Shown: positions 7,251 through 14,574 of the stretch, one piece after another
Numbering within the stretch: the first letter of the stretch is position 1
Layout: every line of letters starts with the position of its first letter
Assembly (NCBI RefSeq): GCF_012396125.1
Contig: NZ_JAAXOX010000005.1
Span: forward strand, 1-64,000
Direction: 5' to 3'
From: Cellulomonas denverensis
GTDB taxonomy: Bacteria; Actinomycetota; Actinomycetes; Actinomycetales; Cellulomonadaceae
Length of the DNA: 64,000 bases
The notes under the pieces: model-generated
What the model saw: the letters and a program-made list of their open reading frames with translations, nothing else
Told to the model about the DNA's origin: nothing
Database searches by the model: none
Translations under genes and position numbers: made by a program

Positions 7251-7930
7251 TGCCCACCCGTACCGCTGTCCTCGACCACGCCGCCCGGCTGCTCGCCGCC
7301 TCACCGACCGGGGAGATCTCCACCCGCGCGGTGTGCGAGGCCGCCGGCATCACCCAGCCGGTGCTGTACCGCCAGTTCGGCGACAAGGACGGCCTGCTCG
7401 CCGCGGTCGTCGACCACGTGTGGGAGCAGTACCTGGCGACCAAGCGCGCGGCACCCCGTTCCGCGGACCCGGTCGACGATCTGCGCGCGGGCTGGGCGAA
7501 CCACGTGGCCTTCGCCCGGGCCCATCCGCACGCCTACCGGCTGCTGTTCGGCACCTCCCTCGGCACCCGGCCGGGGGCGATGGCAGAGGCGATGGGACTG
7601 CTGCGCGGCATCCTGGACCGGATCGCCGCCGAGGGCCGGTTGCGCCTCGACCCGGACCGCGCCACCACCCTGGTGATGGCCGCCAACTCCGGTCTGTGCC
7701 TGGCGATGATCCTGCGCCCCGACGCCACGCCCCCCGGCTCCGACACCGCCCTGTGCGACCTGATCGTCGGCGGGCTGGTCGACGACGCCACCCCCGCGGA
7801 TCCGGTCGCCACCGCCGCCACCACCCTGCGGGCCCACCTGCCCGCCGACCCCCGGTTCAGGGTCGCCGAGGCCGCGCTGCTCGACGACTGGCTGACCCGC
7901 TTCCAGACCATGCCCCAGGAGGAACGATGA
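7250..7930 (+). CDS. TetR/AcrR-family transcriptional regulator
   Basis: 226 aa from GTG 7250. The N-terminal HTH is clear: ILDHAARLLAA-like helix 1, ISTRAVCEAAGITQPVLYRQFGDKDGLLAAVV. A C-terminal ligand domain has the DHVWEQYL and FARAHPHAYRLLFG segments common to actinobacterial TetR proteins with a WHG-like domain. The start codon overlaps a GATAC palindrome, consistent with a leaderless, self-repressed transcript. Its TGA overlaps the ATG of the SDR gene, so both are co-transcribed. It most likely responds to a substrate or product of that oxidoreductase; the ligand cannot be told from sequence. Confidence 0.88.
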   Translation: MPTRTAVLDHAARLLAASPTGEISTRAVCEAAGITQPVLYRQFGDKDGLLAAVVDHVWEQYLATKRAAPRSADPVDDLRAGWANHVAFARAHPHAYRLLFGTSLGTRPGAMAEAMGLLRGILDRIAAEGRLRLDPDRATTLVMAANSGLCLAMILRPDATPPGSDTALCDLIVGGLVDDATPADPVATAATTLRAHLPADPRFRVAEAALLDDWLTRFQTMPQEER

Positions 7931-8664
7931 CCAGCACCCCCACCCGCACCGCCCTCGTCACCGGCGGATCCGGCGGCATCGGCCGGGCCGTGGTCCAGCG
8001 CCTGGCCGCGGACGGCTACGCCCTCGCCGTGCACTACGCCGGCAACCAGGCCGCCGCCGAGACCCTGGTCGCCGAGATCCGGGACGCCGGGGGCCGGGCC
8101 CTCGCCGTCGGCGGCGACGTGGCCGACGAGTCCGCGATGACCGCCGCCTTCGACGCCACCGAGCGGGAGTTGGGCGGGATCGACGTCGTCGTGCACACCG
8201 CCGGCATCATGCGCCTGGCCCCGATCGCCGAGCTCGACCTCGACCAGTTCGACCAGGTGATCCGGACCAACCTGCGCGGCACCGTCGTCGTCGCCCAGCA
8301 GGCAGCCCGCCGGGTGCGCGCCGGGGGAGCGATCGTGGCCTTCTCCACCAGCGTCACCCGCACCAGCTTCCCGGCCTACGGCGCCTACGTCGCCAGCAAG
8401 GCGGCCGTGGAGGCGCTGACCCTGGTGCTGGCCCGCGAGCTGCGCGGCCGGGACATCACGGTCAACACGGTCGCCCCCGGACCCACCGCCACCCCGCTGT
8501 TCCTGGACGGCAAGGACGACCAGGCCGTGCAGAACCTGGCGAACGCGGTGCCGCTGGAACGCCTCGGCCGCCCCGAGGACATCGCCGAGACCGTGGCGTT
8601 CCTGGCCGGGCCGGCGCGCTGGGTCAACGGGCAGACGGTGTTCACCAACGGCGGGCTGGCCTGA
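7927..8664 (+). CDS. SDR-family NAD(P)-dependent oxidoreductase
   Basis: 245 aa, ATG 7927 overlapping the upstream stop. It is a classical short-chain dehydrogenase: cofactor motif TGGSGGIG at about residue 13, HTAGIM as the NNAG-like strand motif, catalytic Ser in FSTSVT, and YVASK as the YxxxK motif. The C-terminal region VAPGPTATPLF and the final VNGQTVFTNGGLA are typical of FabG-like enzymes. The RN-lacking TGG start gives no firm NADP or NAD preference. It reduces or oxidises a small carbonyl or alcohol; the substrate is unknown. The gene is likely induced when the TetR repressor releases the shared promoter. Confidence 0.9.
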   Translation: MTSTPTRTALVTGGSGGIGRAVVQRLAADGYALAVHYAGNQAAAETLVAEIRDAGGRALAVGGDVADESAMTAAFDATERELGGIDVVVHTAGIMRLAPIAELDLDQFDQVIRTNLRGTVVVAQQAARRVRAGGAIVAFSTSVTRTSFPAYGAYVASKAAVEALTLVLARELRGRDITVNTVAPGPTATPLFLDGKDDQAVQNLANAVPLERLGRPEDIAETVAFLAGPARWVNGQTVFTNGGLA

Positions 8665-8715
8665 GGCGGGCGTCGGCGGAAGATAAGCCATAGGTCCCTG
8701 TGCATCTGCCGCATT

Positions 8716-8732
8716 CGACCTCCGGCAGGTCG
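8716..8732. promoter_or_regulatory. Palindrome upstream of the lectin-NlpC/P60 gene
   Basis: CGACCT-CCGGC-AGGTCG is a perfect 6-5-6 inverted repeat in the 175-bp gap 8665-8839. It could be a regulator site, or a weak terminator for the SDR operon. Confidence 0.35.
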
Positions 8733-8839
8733 GTGGAGCGGAATTCCCTGGGTGACTGACCCGATTTCCTCACCCCGTCGCGCCATCGCGGCGATACACC
8801 AGTCAGCGGCGCTCGGGGGAGTGCCGGACAAGGGGAATC

Positions 8840-10378
8840 ATGATGGTGCAGAGATCAACGGCGAGCGTCCGCCGTGCCGTCGTCATCGTGGTCAGCGCCC
8901 TGCTGGTGCTGCTGGTGGGCGTGGTGGAGTCACCGCCCGGCCATGCCGCGGTCGGGACAAACCGGATCAATGTGGGCGAGAAGATCGCGGCGAACCAACA
9001 GATCATCTCCCCAAGCGGTCTGGTGCGACTCGCTGTCGGTTCCGACGGCAACATGGTGCTGTACGGCGGACCGAAGAACCAGGTCCTGTGGCAGACCGCG
9101 ACCACGCAGAACCCCGGTGGCTCTGCGCTGCTCGGCACGGACGGCAACCTCGCGGTCTACAACGCCGCGGGTGCCCCGGTGTGGCAGGCCGGGATCGCGA
9201 ACCGGGGCGTGTCGTTCCTGCAGGTCCAGGACGACGGCAACCTGGTCGCCTACACGGCCGCGGGTGCGTCGGTGTGGCAGACCGGCACCCGGTACTGGCC
9301 CTCGTCCCTCGCGCCGGGACAACGGCTGGAGAAGGGCCAGAAGCTGCGCTCTCCCGATGGGAGGACCGAGCTGCGGATGCAGGAGGACGGCAACCTCGCC
9401 CTCTATGCCGCGAACGGGGTCGCGCGATGGTCCACCGTGACGGCGGGGAGCGAGGGCTCCTACGCGACGTTCCAGACCGACGGCAACTTCGTGCTCTACT
9501 CCGCCGCTGGTCAGGCGCTCTGGAGTTCGCTGACCCAGAACCAGGGCGCTACCACGCTGTCCCTGCAGGACGACGGCAACCTGGTGATCTACACCGGAAG
9601 CTCCTCGCTGTGGCAGACCCAGACGATGTTCTTCCCCGACCGGGTCTCGGCGGGTGCCGGGCTGGCGGCGGGGGCGCGCATCCAGTCGCCCAACGGCAGC
9701 TTCGAAGCCCGCATGCAGTCGGACGGCAACTTCGTCCTGTACGGACCCACCGGCTCGATGTGGCAGTCCGGCACCCGGGGCTCCGGCAACCGCCTGTCCG
9801 TGCAGAGCGACGGCAACCTGGTGATGTACTCCAGCACCGGGGGTGTGGTCTGGCAGACGCAGACGAACGGGCGTGGCCCCGCCGAGTTGCGAGTGCAGGA
9901 CGACGGCAACCTGGTGCTGTACCAGGTCGGCGGCAGCTGGACCTGGCAGACCTACACCTACCCCGGCTACCAGCCTCCGGCGCCGCAGGAACCGCAGCTC
10001 AGCAATGGTCAGAAGGCGGTGAACTGGGCGTTGCAGCAGTTGGGGAAGCCGTATCAGTGGGGCGGCACCGGACCGAACGCCTTCGACTGTTCCGGCCTGA
10101 CCCAGCAGTCGTGGCAGAGCGTGGGGGTCCAGATCCCGCGGGTGTCGCGTGACCAGTACCGGTCACTGCCCAAGGTGTCGCTGTCGGCGCTGCAGCCGGG
10201 GGACATCCTGGCCTGGGGCGACAACCCGAACGATGCGGAATCGGTCTACCACGTGGCGCTGTACGTCGGTAACGGGCAGTTCGTGGAGGCCCCCGCGCCC
10301 GGCATGGTGGTCCGCACCCGCGCGCTGAGCAGCAAGATGTCGGACCTGATGCCCTATGCGGTGCGGCCCGGAGCCTGA
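8840..10378 (+). CDS. Secreted bulb-type lectin-repeat protein with C-terminal NlpC/P60 peptidase
   Basis: 512 aa. A signal peptide (residues 1-38, hydrophobic VVIVVSALLVLLVGVV, cut near GHAAVG) precedes two or three B-lectin domains. These contain nine QxDGNxxxY-type motifs (SDGNMVLY, TDGNLAVY, DDGNLVAY, EDGNLALY, TDGNFVLY, DDGNLVIY, SDGNFVLY, SDGNLVMY, DDGNLVLY), the mannose-binding signature. After a proline linker (YQPPAPQEPQ) comes NlpC/P60 (about residues 390-512). Its catalytic Cys is in NAFDCSGL and its His in YHVALYVGNG; these enzymes cut peptidoglycan stem peptides. AAGGGGAA precedes ATG 8840. The lectin part probably anchors the enzyme to glycans. It may remodel the cell wall or attack competitors; which is not shown. 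Confidence 0.9.
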   Translation: MMVQRSTASVRRAVVIVVSALLVLLVGVVESPPGHAAVGTNRINVGEKIAANQQIISPSGLVRLAVGSDGNMVLYGGPKNQVLWQTATTQNPGGSALLGTDGNLAVYNAAGAPVWQAGIANRGVSFLQVQDDGNLVAYTAAGASVWQTGTRYWPSSLAPGQRLEKGQKLRSPDGRTELRMQEDGNLALYAANGVARWSTVTAGSEGSYATFQTDGNFVLYSAAGQALWSSLTQNQGATTLSLQDDGNLVIYTGSSSLWQTQTMFFPDRVSAGAGLAAGARIQSPNGSFEARMQSDGNFVLYGPTGSMWQSGTRGSGNRLSVQSDGNLVMYSSTGGVVWQTQTNGRGPAELRVQDDGNLVLYQVGGSWTWQTYTYPGYQPPAPQEPQLSNGQKAVNWALQQLGKPYQWGGTGPNAFDCSGLTQQSWQSVGVQIPRVSRDQYRSLPKVSLSALQPGDILAWGDNPNDAESVYHVALYVGNGQFVEAPAPGMVVRTRALSSKMSDLMPYAVRPGA

Positions 10379-10390
10379 CGGCCGCACACG

Positions 10391-10429
10391 CCACGAGGGG
10401 CGCCTCCCATCGGGAGACGCCCCTCGTGG
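10391..10429 (+). terminator. Terminator hairpin after lectin-NlpC/P60 gene (copy A)
   Basis: CCACGAGGGGCG-C-CTCCC, loop ATC, GGGAG-A-CGCCCCTCGTGG; an 18-bp stem with one mismatch. Its left arm is identical to the hairpin at 22500-22533. Confidence 0.8.
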
Positions 10430-10522
10430 TCGCCGTGGGTCGGGCACGGTGCGAGCTGCCCAGCTTCGCCTGGGGACGTGCCGAGCGGTCGGTGACTGGG
10501 TGCGATTCTCCTGGTACGTGGC

Positions 10523-11059
10523 CTACCTTTGGCGGCGCCTGCCCTGTTCGAGCAGCTTGCGGTGCATGTCGTCGACGAGCCGCTGGTCTCGCTCGCTCAG
10601 GTACGGCGCGGTCGTCCAGGGCGGCTGTGTCGCGGCTGTCCACCCGCCGCGTAGCACGCGAGGCTGGTCGAGCGCGGATGGCCAGACCGTCAGGAGGTAG
10701 GCCTCGGCGATCTGCGACGTCGACGACCGCCCGCGCGCGTGAAGACGCAGGCGCTGTGACCCGGACCCGGTGGGAAGCAGGCGAACCCGGGGCCGAGAGC
10801 GATCGAAGGACTCGAGGATGACATCGTCCGGGCCTGCTGGGGTGATCGACGTATCGACCACGTCCTCCCAGTCCTGCGGCACGGATGCAGGCGGTTCATC
10901 CAGGACCTGCACCGCGAGCTGAACCGGGCCTCTGCCGGACGTCATGATGGCGACAGCTCGGAAGCTCACGACGTCGAGCAGGCCGCGGAACACCCCGGAG
11001 CACGTCAGTCCCGAGAGCGCAATGTGACCGTCGGGGACCTCCCAGTCAGACCAGTTCAT
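10523..11059 (-). CDS. Hypothetical soluble protein
   Basis: 178 aa from ATG 11059, whose ATGA overlaps the stop of the upstream membrane-protein gene. The sequence begins MNWSDWEVPDGHIALSG and ends with a charged stretch, LSERDQRLVDDMHRKLLEQG. It has no signal peptide or membrane segment. Pattern of short beta-like segments (FRAVAIMTS, VQLAVQVLDE, VILESFD, AEAYLLTVWPS) suggests a small beta-sandwich, a style seen in some immunity-type proteins. No family is recognised with confidence. Third-codon positions look less GC-biased than in flanking housekeeping genes, hinting at accessory DNA. Confidence 0.65.
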   Translation of the reverse strand: MNWSDWEVPDGHIALSGLTCSGVFRGLLDVVSFRAVAIMTSGRGPVQLAVQVLDEPPASVPQDWEDVVDTSITPAGPDDVILESFDRSRPRVRLLPTGSGSQRLRLHARGRSSTSQIAEAYLLTVWPSALDQPRVLRGGWTAATQPPWTTAPYLSERDQRLVDDMHRKLLEQGRRRQR

Positions 11060-11502
11060 CGGGGATGCCTCGCGGTGTGTGGCCAGACGTACGCAGCACG
11101 CCTCGCGCGCCGCCACTCCAGAGCGAACCCCCAGATCGCCAGGCCCGTGGCGAGGACGATCACGACCACCACCACCGAGACGGTGGTCAGCACCCAGTCC
11201 GCGGACACGAACACCACGACGAGGATCGTCGCTGCGACTGACAGCGCCACCGCGTAGAGCGCAGAGCACTGCAGAAGAGCGCGAGTCAGGGAGGTGCTCT
11301 TCCGGGCGAATGGCGCAATGGCCGCCGCCAAGGCGCCGCAGGCGGTGCCGGCCACGGCGCCGGACGCCATGGCCACAGGGAGAGAGAAGAGCAGATAGCC
11401 GGCGCTCTCCGGCGAGAAAAGGAGGCCGATCAGGGACACGGCCATGAACGGGACCGCAAACAGGCCAAGGCCAAAGAGGGCCCCCCAGCCGATGAGTCGC
11501 AT
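11056..11502 (-). CDS. Hypothetical four-helix membrane protein
   Basis: 148 aa from ATG 11502, preceded by AGAAGGG. Four hydrophobic segments are visible: WGALFGLGLFAVPFMAVSLI, YLLFSLPVAMASGAVAGTA, ALYAVALSVAATILVVVFVS and VSVVVVVIVLATGLAIWGF. The short C-terminus is basic (EWRRARRAAYVW). It is translationally coupled to the 178-aa protein, so the two form a two-gene operon of unknown function. A membrane plus soluble partner pair of this kind could be a small defence, transport or immunity unit; this is a guess. Confidence 0.65.
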   Translation of the reverse strand: MRLIGWGALFGLGLFAVPFMAVSLIGLLFSPESAGYLLFSLPVAMASGAVAGTACGALAAAIAPFARKSTSLTRALLQCSALYAVALSVAATILVVVFVSADWVLTTVSVVVVVIVLATGLAIWGFALEWRRARRAAYVWPHTARHPR

Positions 11503-11673
11503 AGTCGCCCTTCTAGGAGTTCTACCGGGGCCCGCCCCGGTAGCCGGAACGGATCGTCTCACTTCCGCACGACAGGCGCCGGTGGGCTGTTCGGGTGACC
11601 TGCGCGCTCATCGCCCGCGCGGCAGGGGTTCGCGCTGTCAGTGTTCGCCCACAGATCGAGCCGAGGGGGCATT

Positions 11674-11988
11674 GTGCTGCTACTGGGTCACGGACGGTTG
11701 AGGCACCTGACGAACCGGCGGCACGCCTTGTGGCGATCGGCGGCCGCCGCGGTGACTATCGGCTGCGTGGTTCTGGGAGTCCTCTCGGGAGCACCGGCGT
11801 CAGCGGCGGCGAGTACCCGGGACATCGGAGAGGTCACTTCGGTGGTGGAGGACGCCGACATCTGGGGTGACGACGGCCCCACGGGAGGTTTGTCCGTCAC
11901 CGGGTGGGTGTCCGAGGACTATCTCGGCGACCATGTCGTGGAGATCCGGGCGGAGGCCGCTGACACGGTCGGGTCCGTCGCTGTGTGA
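11674..11988 (+). CDS. Small secreted hypothetical protein
   Basis: 104 aa from GTG 11674, preceded by GAGGGGG at ideal spacing. A long basic N-region (HGRLRHLTNRRHALWRS) is followed by the hydrophobic stretch AAAAVTIGCVVLGVLSGAPASAAAS, a clear Sec signal peptide with an ASA-type cleavage site. The mature part of only about 60 residues is acidic (IGEVTSVVEDADIWGDDG). It ends abruptly after VVEIRAEAADTVGSVAV. It may be a short native protein or a 3'-truncated one. It lies 14 nt before the lipoprotein gene and is probably co-transcribed with it. No family recognised. Confidence 0.5.
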   Translation: MLLLGHGRLRHLTNRRHALWRSAAAAVTIGCVVLGVLSGAPASAAASTRDIGEVTSVVEDADIWGDDGPTGGLSVTGWVSEDYLGDHVVEIRAEAADTVGSVAV

Positions 11989-12002
11989 AGGGCGATGCCA
12001 CC

Positions 12003-12416
12003 ATGAACCTCATGACTCGCGTGAGACCTGCGCTGTCCACTCGAGCTGTCGGAGGGGCTGCCATCGCGATGCTCGGGGCCCTCACCCTGACCGGCTGCTG
12101 GGTCGGCCACCCGGAGCAGGCGTCCATGGCGATCACCAACAACACCGACGAGCCCCTGGCGATCCGCGCCGACGACACCCCGCCGAGGTACACCATCAGG
12201 CCGGGGGAGTCGCTCGGTTTTGGGCTCCCCGGCGCACCGGGCGACTGCACGCAGTGGACACTGCACGCCACCACCGTCGACGGGGTGGAGGCATCGAGCT
12301 TCGGAGAGCCCCTGTGCGACGACGACCATTGGACCATCAGCCAGTCCGCGCTGGTTGGCGCCCGGAGCGCGGCGGGGATGCCGAGCCCGAGCCCGAGCCC
12401 GAGCGCGGACCTCTAG
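12003..12416 (+). CDS. Hypothetical lipoprotein with Ser-Pro tail
   Basis: 137 aa from ATG 12003, chosen because GAAGGG sits about 9 nt upstream; an in-frame GTG at 11985 is the alternative. The signal ends in a lipobox (GALTLTGC). The mature domain is a short beta-rich module (AITNNTDEPLAIRADD, YTIRPGESLGFGLPG, CTQWTLHATTVDG), with further cysteines (GDCTQ, EPLCDDDHW) that could form a disulfide. It ends in a PSPSPSPS repeat. Such proteins sit on the outer face of the membrane. Function unknown. It appears paired with the small secreted protein upstream. Confidence 0.7.
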   Translation: MNLMTRVRPALSTRAVGGAAIAMLGALTLTGCWVGHPEQASMAITNNTDEPLAIRADDTPPRYTIRPGESLGFGLPGAPGDCTQWTLHATTVDGVEASSFGEPLCDDDHWTISQSALVGARSAAGMPSPSPSPSADL

Positions 12417-12605
12417 CGACCCTGACGGGCTGTCGGCAGGCGCCTGCGGGCGCTTCGGGGTCAGACGCCCGCGCGCCGCGTTGCGTCGGCCTCGCTCCGC
12501 CACGCCGGGACCGGCGAGCTCCAGCACGGTGACGCCGTCCGCTGCCGACCGGCGCGACCGGGCACGCCGGGGGCGCTGGCCCGGATGGCGGTGGGCCGTG
12601 GCCGG

Positions 12606-13625
12606 TCAGACCGGGTCGGGCAGCCCCAGCTGCGCCCGCCACCAGGGCGTCTCGACCGAGCCGCGCTTGAGGTAGACGAGTTCCATTGCGGCGTTCCAGC
12701 CCGCGACGCCCTCCAGGTGCGCGAGGGTGTGCTGGATGAACGCGTGCAGCTCGAGGGACGACGGCGTGATCACCTCGCAGAACAGCGAGCTGTCGTCGAG
12801 CAGGGACGCGAGGTACCGCACCGAGGGGTGCGCGGCGAGCTGCCGCGCGACGGCGTCCAGGTGCGCGGGGGCGACCCGGACGGTGACCAGCGTCTCGGCG
12901 TACATGCCGAGGGCCGCGGACGGCACAAGCGTGACGATCTCGACGCAGTGGTTCGCGCGCATCCGGTCGAACCGGCGCCGGACGCTGCTCTCGTTCATCC
13001 CCACGCGGTCCGCGACGGACTGGAAGGTGTCGCGCCCGTCCAGCCGGAGCCGGTCGAGGATCGCCCAGTCGGCGGCGTCCAGATGCGCCGGGTCGCACGG
13101 CTCGGGCTCGGCGGTCCGGGCCTCCACCGTGGGCGGGCCGGCCGCGGTCAGTCCGCCGGACAGCTGGCGGCCCCAGTCGTGGCTCATCTTGTACACGTGC
13201 AGGATGAGGTCGCTGCGCCAGCGCTCGACGCCCGGGACGGTCTGCAGGTCGGCCAGCAGCTGGGGGTACCGGGACGCGCCGCCGTGCACCACGAGCTCGG
13301 CCATGATGTCGAACTTGCCGGAGACGATCGTGCAGAACCGGACGTCCTCCCGGGCCGACAGCTGCGCGGCGACCTCGGCCTGCGTCCCGGGGCGGCAGGA
13401 GACGCGCACCAGGAAGTTGTCGTAGACCCCGCGGGCGCCGAGCGCGGGCACGGCGGTCACCTTGACGACCCCGTCCGCGAGCAGTTGCTGGCCCCGCCGC
13501 ACGACGGTCGTGACGGGCGCGTCGACGGCGTCGGCGACCGTGCGCCAGCTCGCCCGGCCGTCCTGCTGCAGCGCGACGACGACCCGCCGGTCGAGGTCGT
13601 CGAGCGGGGCGAGCCGGGGGTTCAC
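12606..13625 (-). CDS. Double-length Lrp/AsnC-family transcriptional regulator
   Basis: 339 aa from GTG 13625, whose GTGA overlaps the stop of the hydrolase gene. It holds two complete Lrp units in tandem. The first HTH is LDDLDRRVVVALQQDGRASWRTVADAVDAPVTTVVRRG, followed by a RAM domain (VRFCTIVSGKFDIMAELVV). The second is LDAADWAILDRLRLDGRDTFQSVADRVGMNESSVRRR with its own RAM (VRYLASLLDDSSLFCEVI). Lrp proteins sense amino acids. As the last gene of the island operon it probably senses an amino acid released by the encoded peptidases and controls the divergent promoter region 20537-20734. Most relatives have one unit of about 150 aa, so the fusion is notable. Confidence 0.9.
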   Translation of the reverse strand: MNPRLAPLDDLDRRVVVALQQDGRASWRTVADAVDAPVTTVVRRGQQLLADGVVKVTAVPALGARGVYDNFLVRVSCRPGTQAEVAAQLSAREDVRFCTIVSGKFDIMAELVVHGGASRYPQLLADLQTVPGVERWRSDLILHVYKMSHDWGRQLSGGLTAAGPPTVEARTAEPEPCDPAHLDAADWAILDRLRLDGRDTFQSVADRVGMNESSVRRRFDRMRANHCVEIVTLVPSAALGMYAETLVTVRVAPAHLDAVARQLAAHPSVRYLASLLDDSSLFCEVITPSSLELHAFIQHTLAHLEGVAGWNAAMELVYLKRGSVETPWWRAQLGLPDPV

Positions 13626-14533
13626 CACGCGCCCGCCGGGCGGGTCGGCGGGTACACCTCGTGCAGGAAGTCGCGCACGGTCCGGGTCCAAGCCTCGGCC
13701 TCCTCGATCTGCGGCGAGTGCCCGGAGTGCTCGAAGACCGCGAGGCGCGCCCCGGGCACCAGGGCGGCGATCGTCTCGGAGCACTGCACGGGCGTGATCC
13801 AGTCGGTGCGTCCCACGGTCACCAGGGTGGGGGCGGTGATCCCGGGGAGCAGCGGCTTCAGATCGTAGCCGGGCAGGTTCACCGAGAAGGCGTAGTTGTG
13901 GGCCTCGTACCGGTACGGCGTGGCCGCGACCTTCCGCTCGACCGCCTCCGGGTCGTACGTGAAGTCGTAGAGCGGCAGGATCTCGCGCCAGCAGTCGCGC
14001 AGGTCGTCGTCGTCGCGAACCCGGCCGGTGTCGATCCGGTCGAACTTCTCCATGTCGACCGCGACCCGGTCGGAGGCGAGCGCATTCTGCCGCGCGAGCG
14101 GGGCGTTGCCGTTGTCGGGCGAGGTGTCCCGGAGCACCAGGGCGGCCACCCGGTCGGGGTACCGGACGGCGTACTCCATGGCCAGGAACCCGCCGTAGGA
14201 GCCGCCGGCCATCGCGACCTTCTCGGCGCCCACCCACTCGCGCAGCCCGTCCAGGTCCGCCGCCCACTGCTCGTGGCTGAACGTGCCGGACCCCTCGGAC
14301 TCCCCGGAGCCGCGCGCGTCGAACACGACGACCCGGTACTCGTCGGCGAGGCGCCCGAACGAGGCGCGCGGCTCGGCGCGCGAGCCCAGCCCGGGGGCGC
14401 CGTGGTGGGTGAGCACGACCGGGGCGCCCTCGGGTCCGAGGACCTCGACGGCGAGCGCGTTGCCGTTGACGACGACACGCTGCGCGCCGGTGGTGGCGCG
14501 GGCGAACTCGGGAGAGACGTCGGGCTGGTTCAT
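13622..14533 (-). CDS. Alpha/beta hydrolase, proline iminopeptidase-like
   Basis: 303 aa from ATG 14533, preceded by GGAGG. Alpha/beta-hydrolase fold: oxyanion strand VVLTHHGAPGLGS, nucleophile elbow GGSYGG (catalytic Ser), acid in VGRTDWITP, and catalytic His in FEHSGHSPQIEE. The motifs FDARGSGESEG and the His-Gly-Ala-Pro-Gly segment match the S33 proline iminopeptidase and amino-acid amidase group. These release N-terminal proline or hydrolyse amino-acid amides. No signal peptide, so it acts in the cytosol on imported substrates. It sits between the M24 enzyme and the regulator in one tightly packed minus-strand operon. Codon choice (Leu CTC-rich) matches the rest of the island. Confidence 0.85.
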   Translation of the reverse strand: MNQPDVSPEFARATTGAQRVVVNGNALAVEVLGPEGAPVVLTHHGAPGLGSRAEPRASFGRLADEYRVVVFDARGSGESEGSGTFSHEQWAADLDGLREWVGAEKVAMAGGSYGGFLAMEYAVRYPDRVAALVLRDTSPDNGNAPLARQNALASDRVAVDMEKFDRIDTGRVRDDDDLRDCWREILPLYDFTYDPEAVERKVAATPYRYEAHNYAFSVNLPGYDLKPLLPGITAPTLVTVGRTDWITPVQCSETIAALVPGARLAVFEHSGHSPQIEEAEAWTRTVRDFLHEVYPPTRPAGAW

Positions 14534-14574
14534 GGTGGTGCCTCCGGGACAGGGAGAGGGCGGACGGCGGCGGG

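Noticed and set aside
12417..12605. Mobile-element boundary at the island's left end
   Set aside because: No transposase, integrase, terminal inverted repeat or tRNA end was found; only composition change supports transfer.
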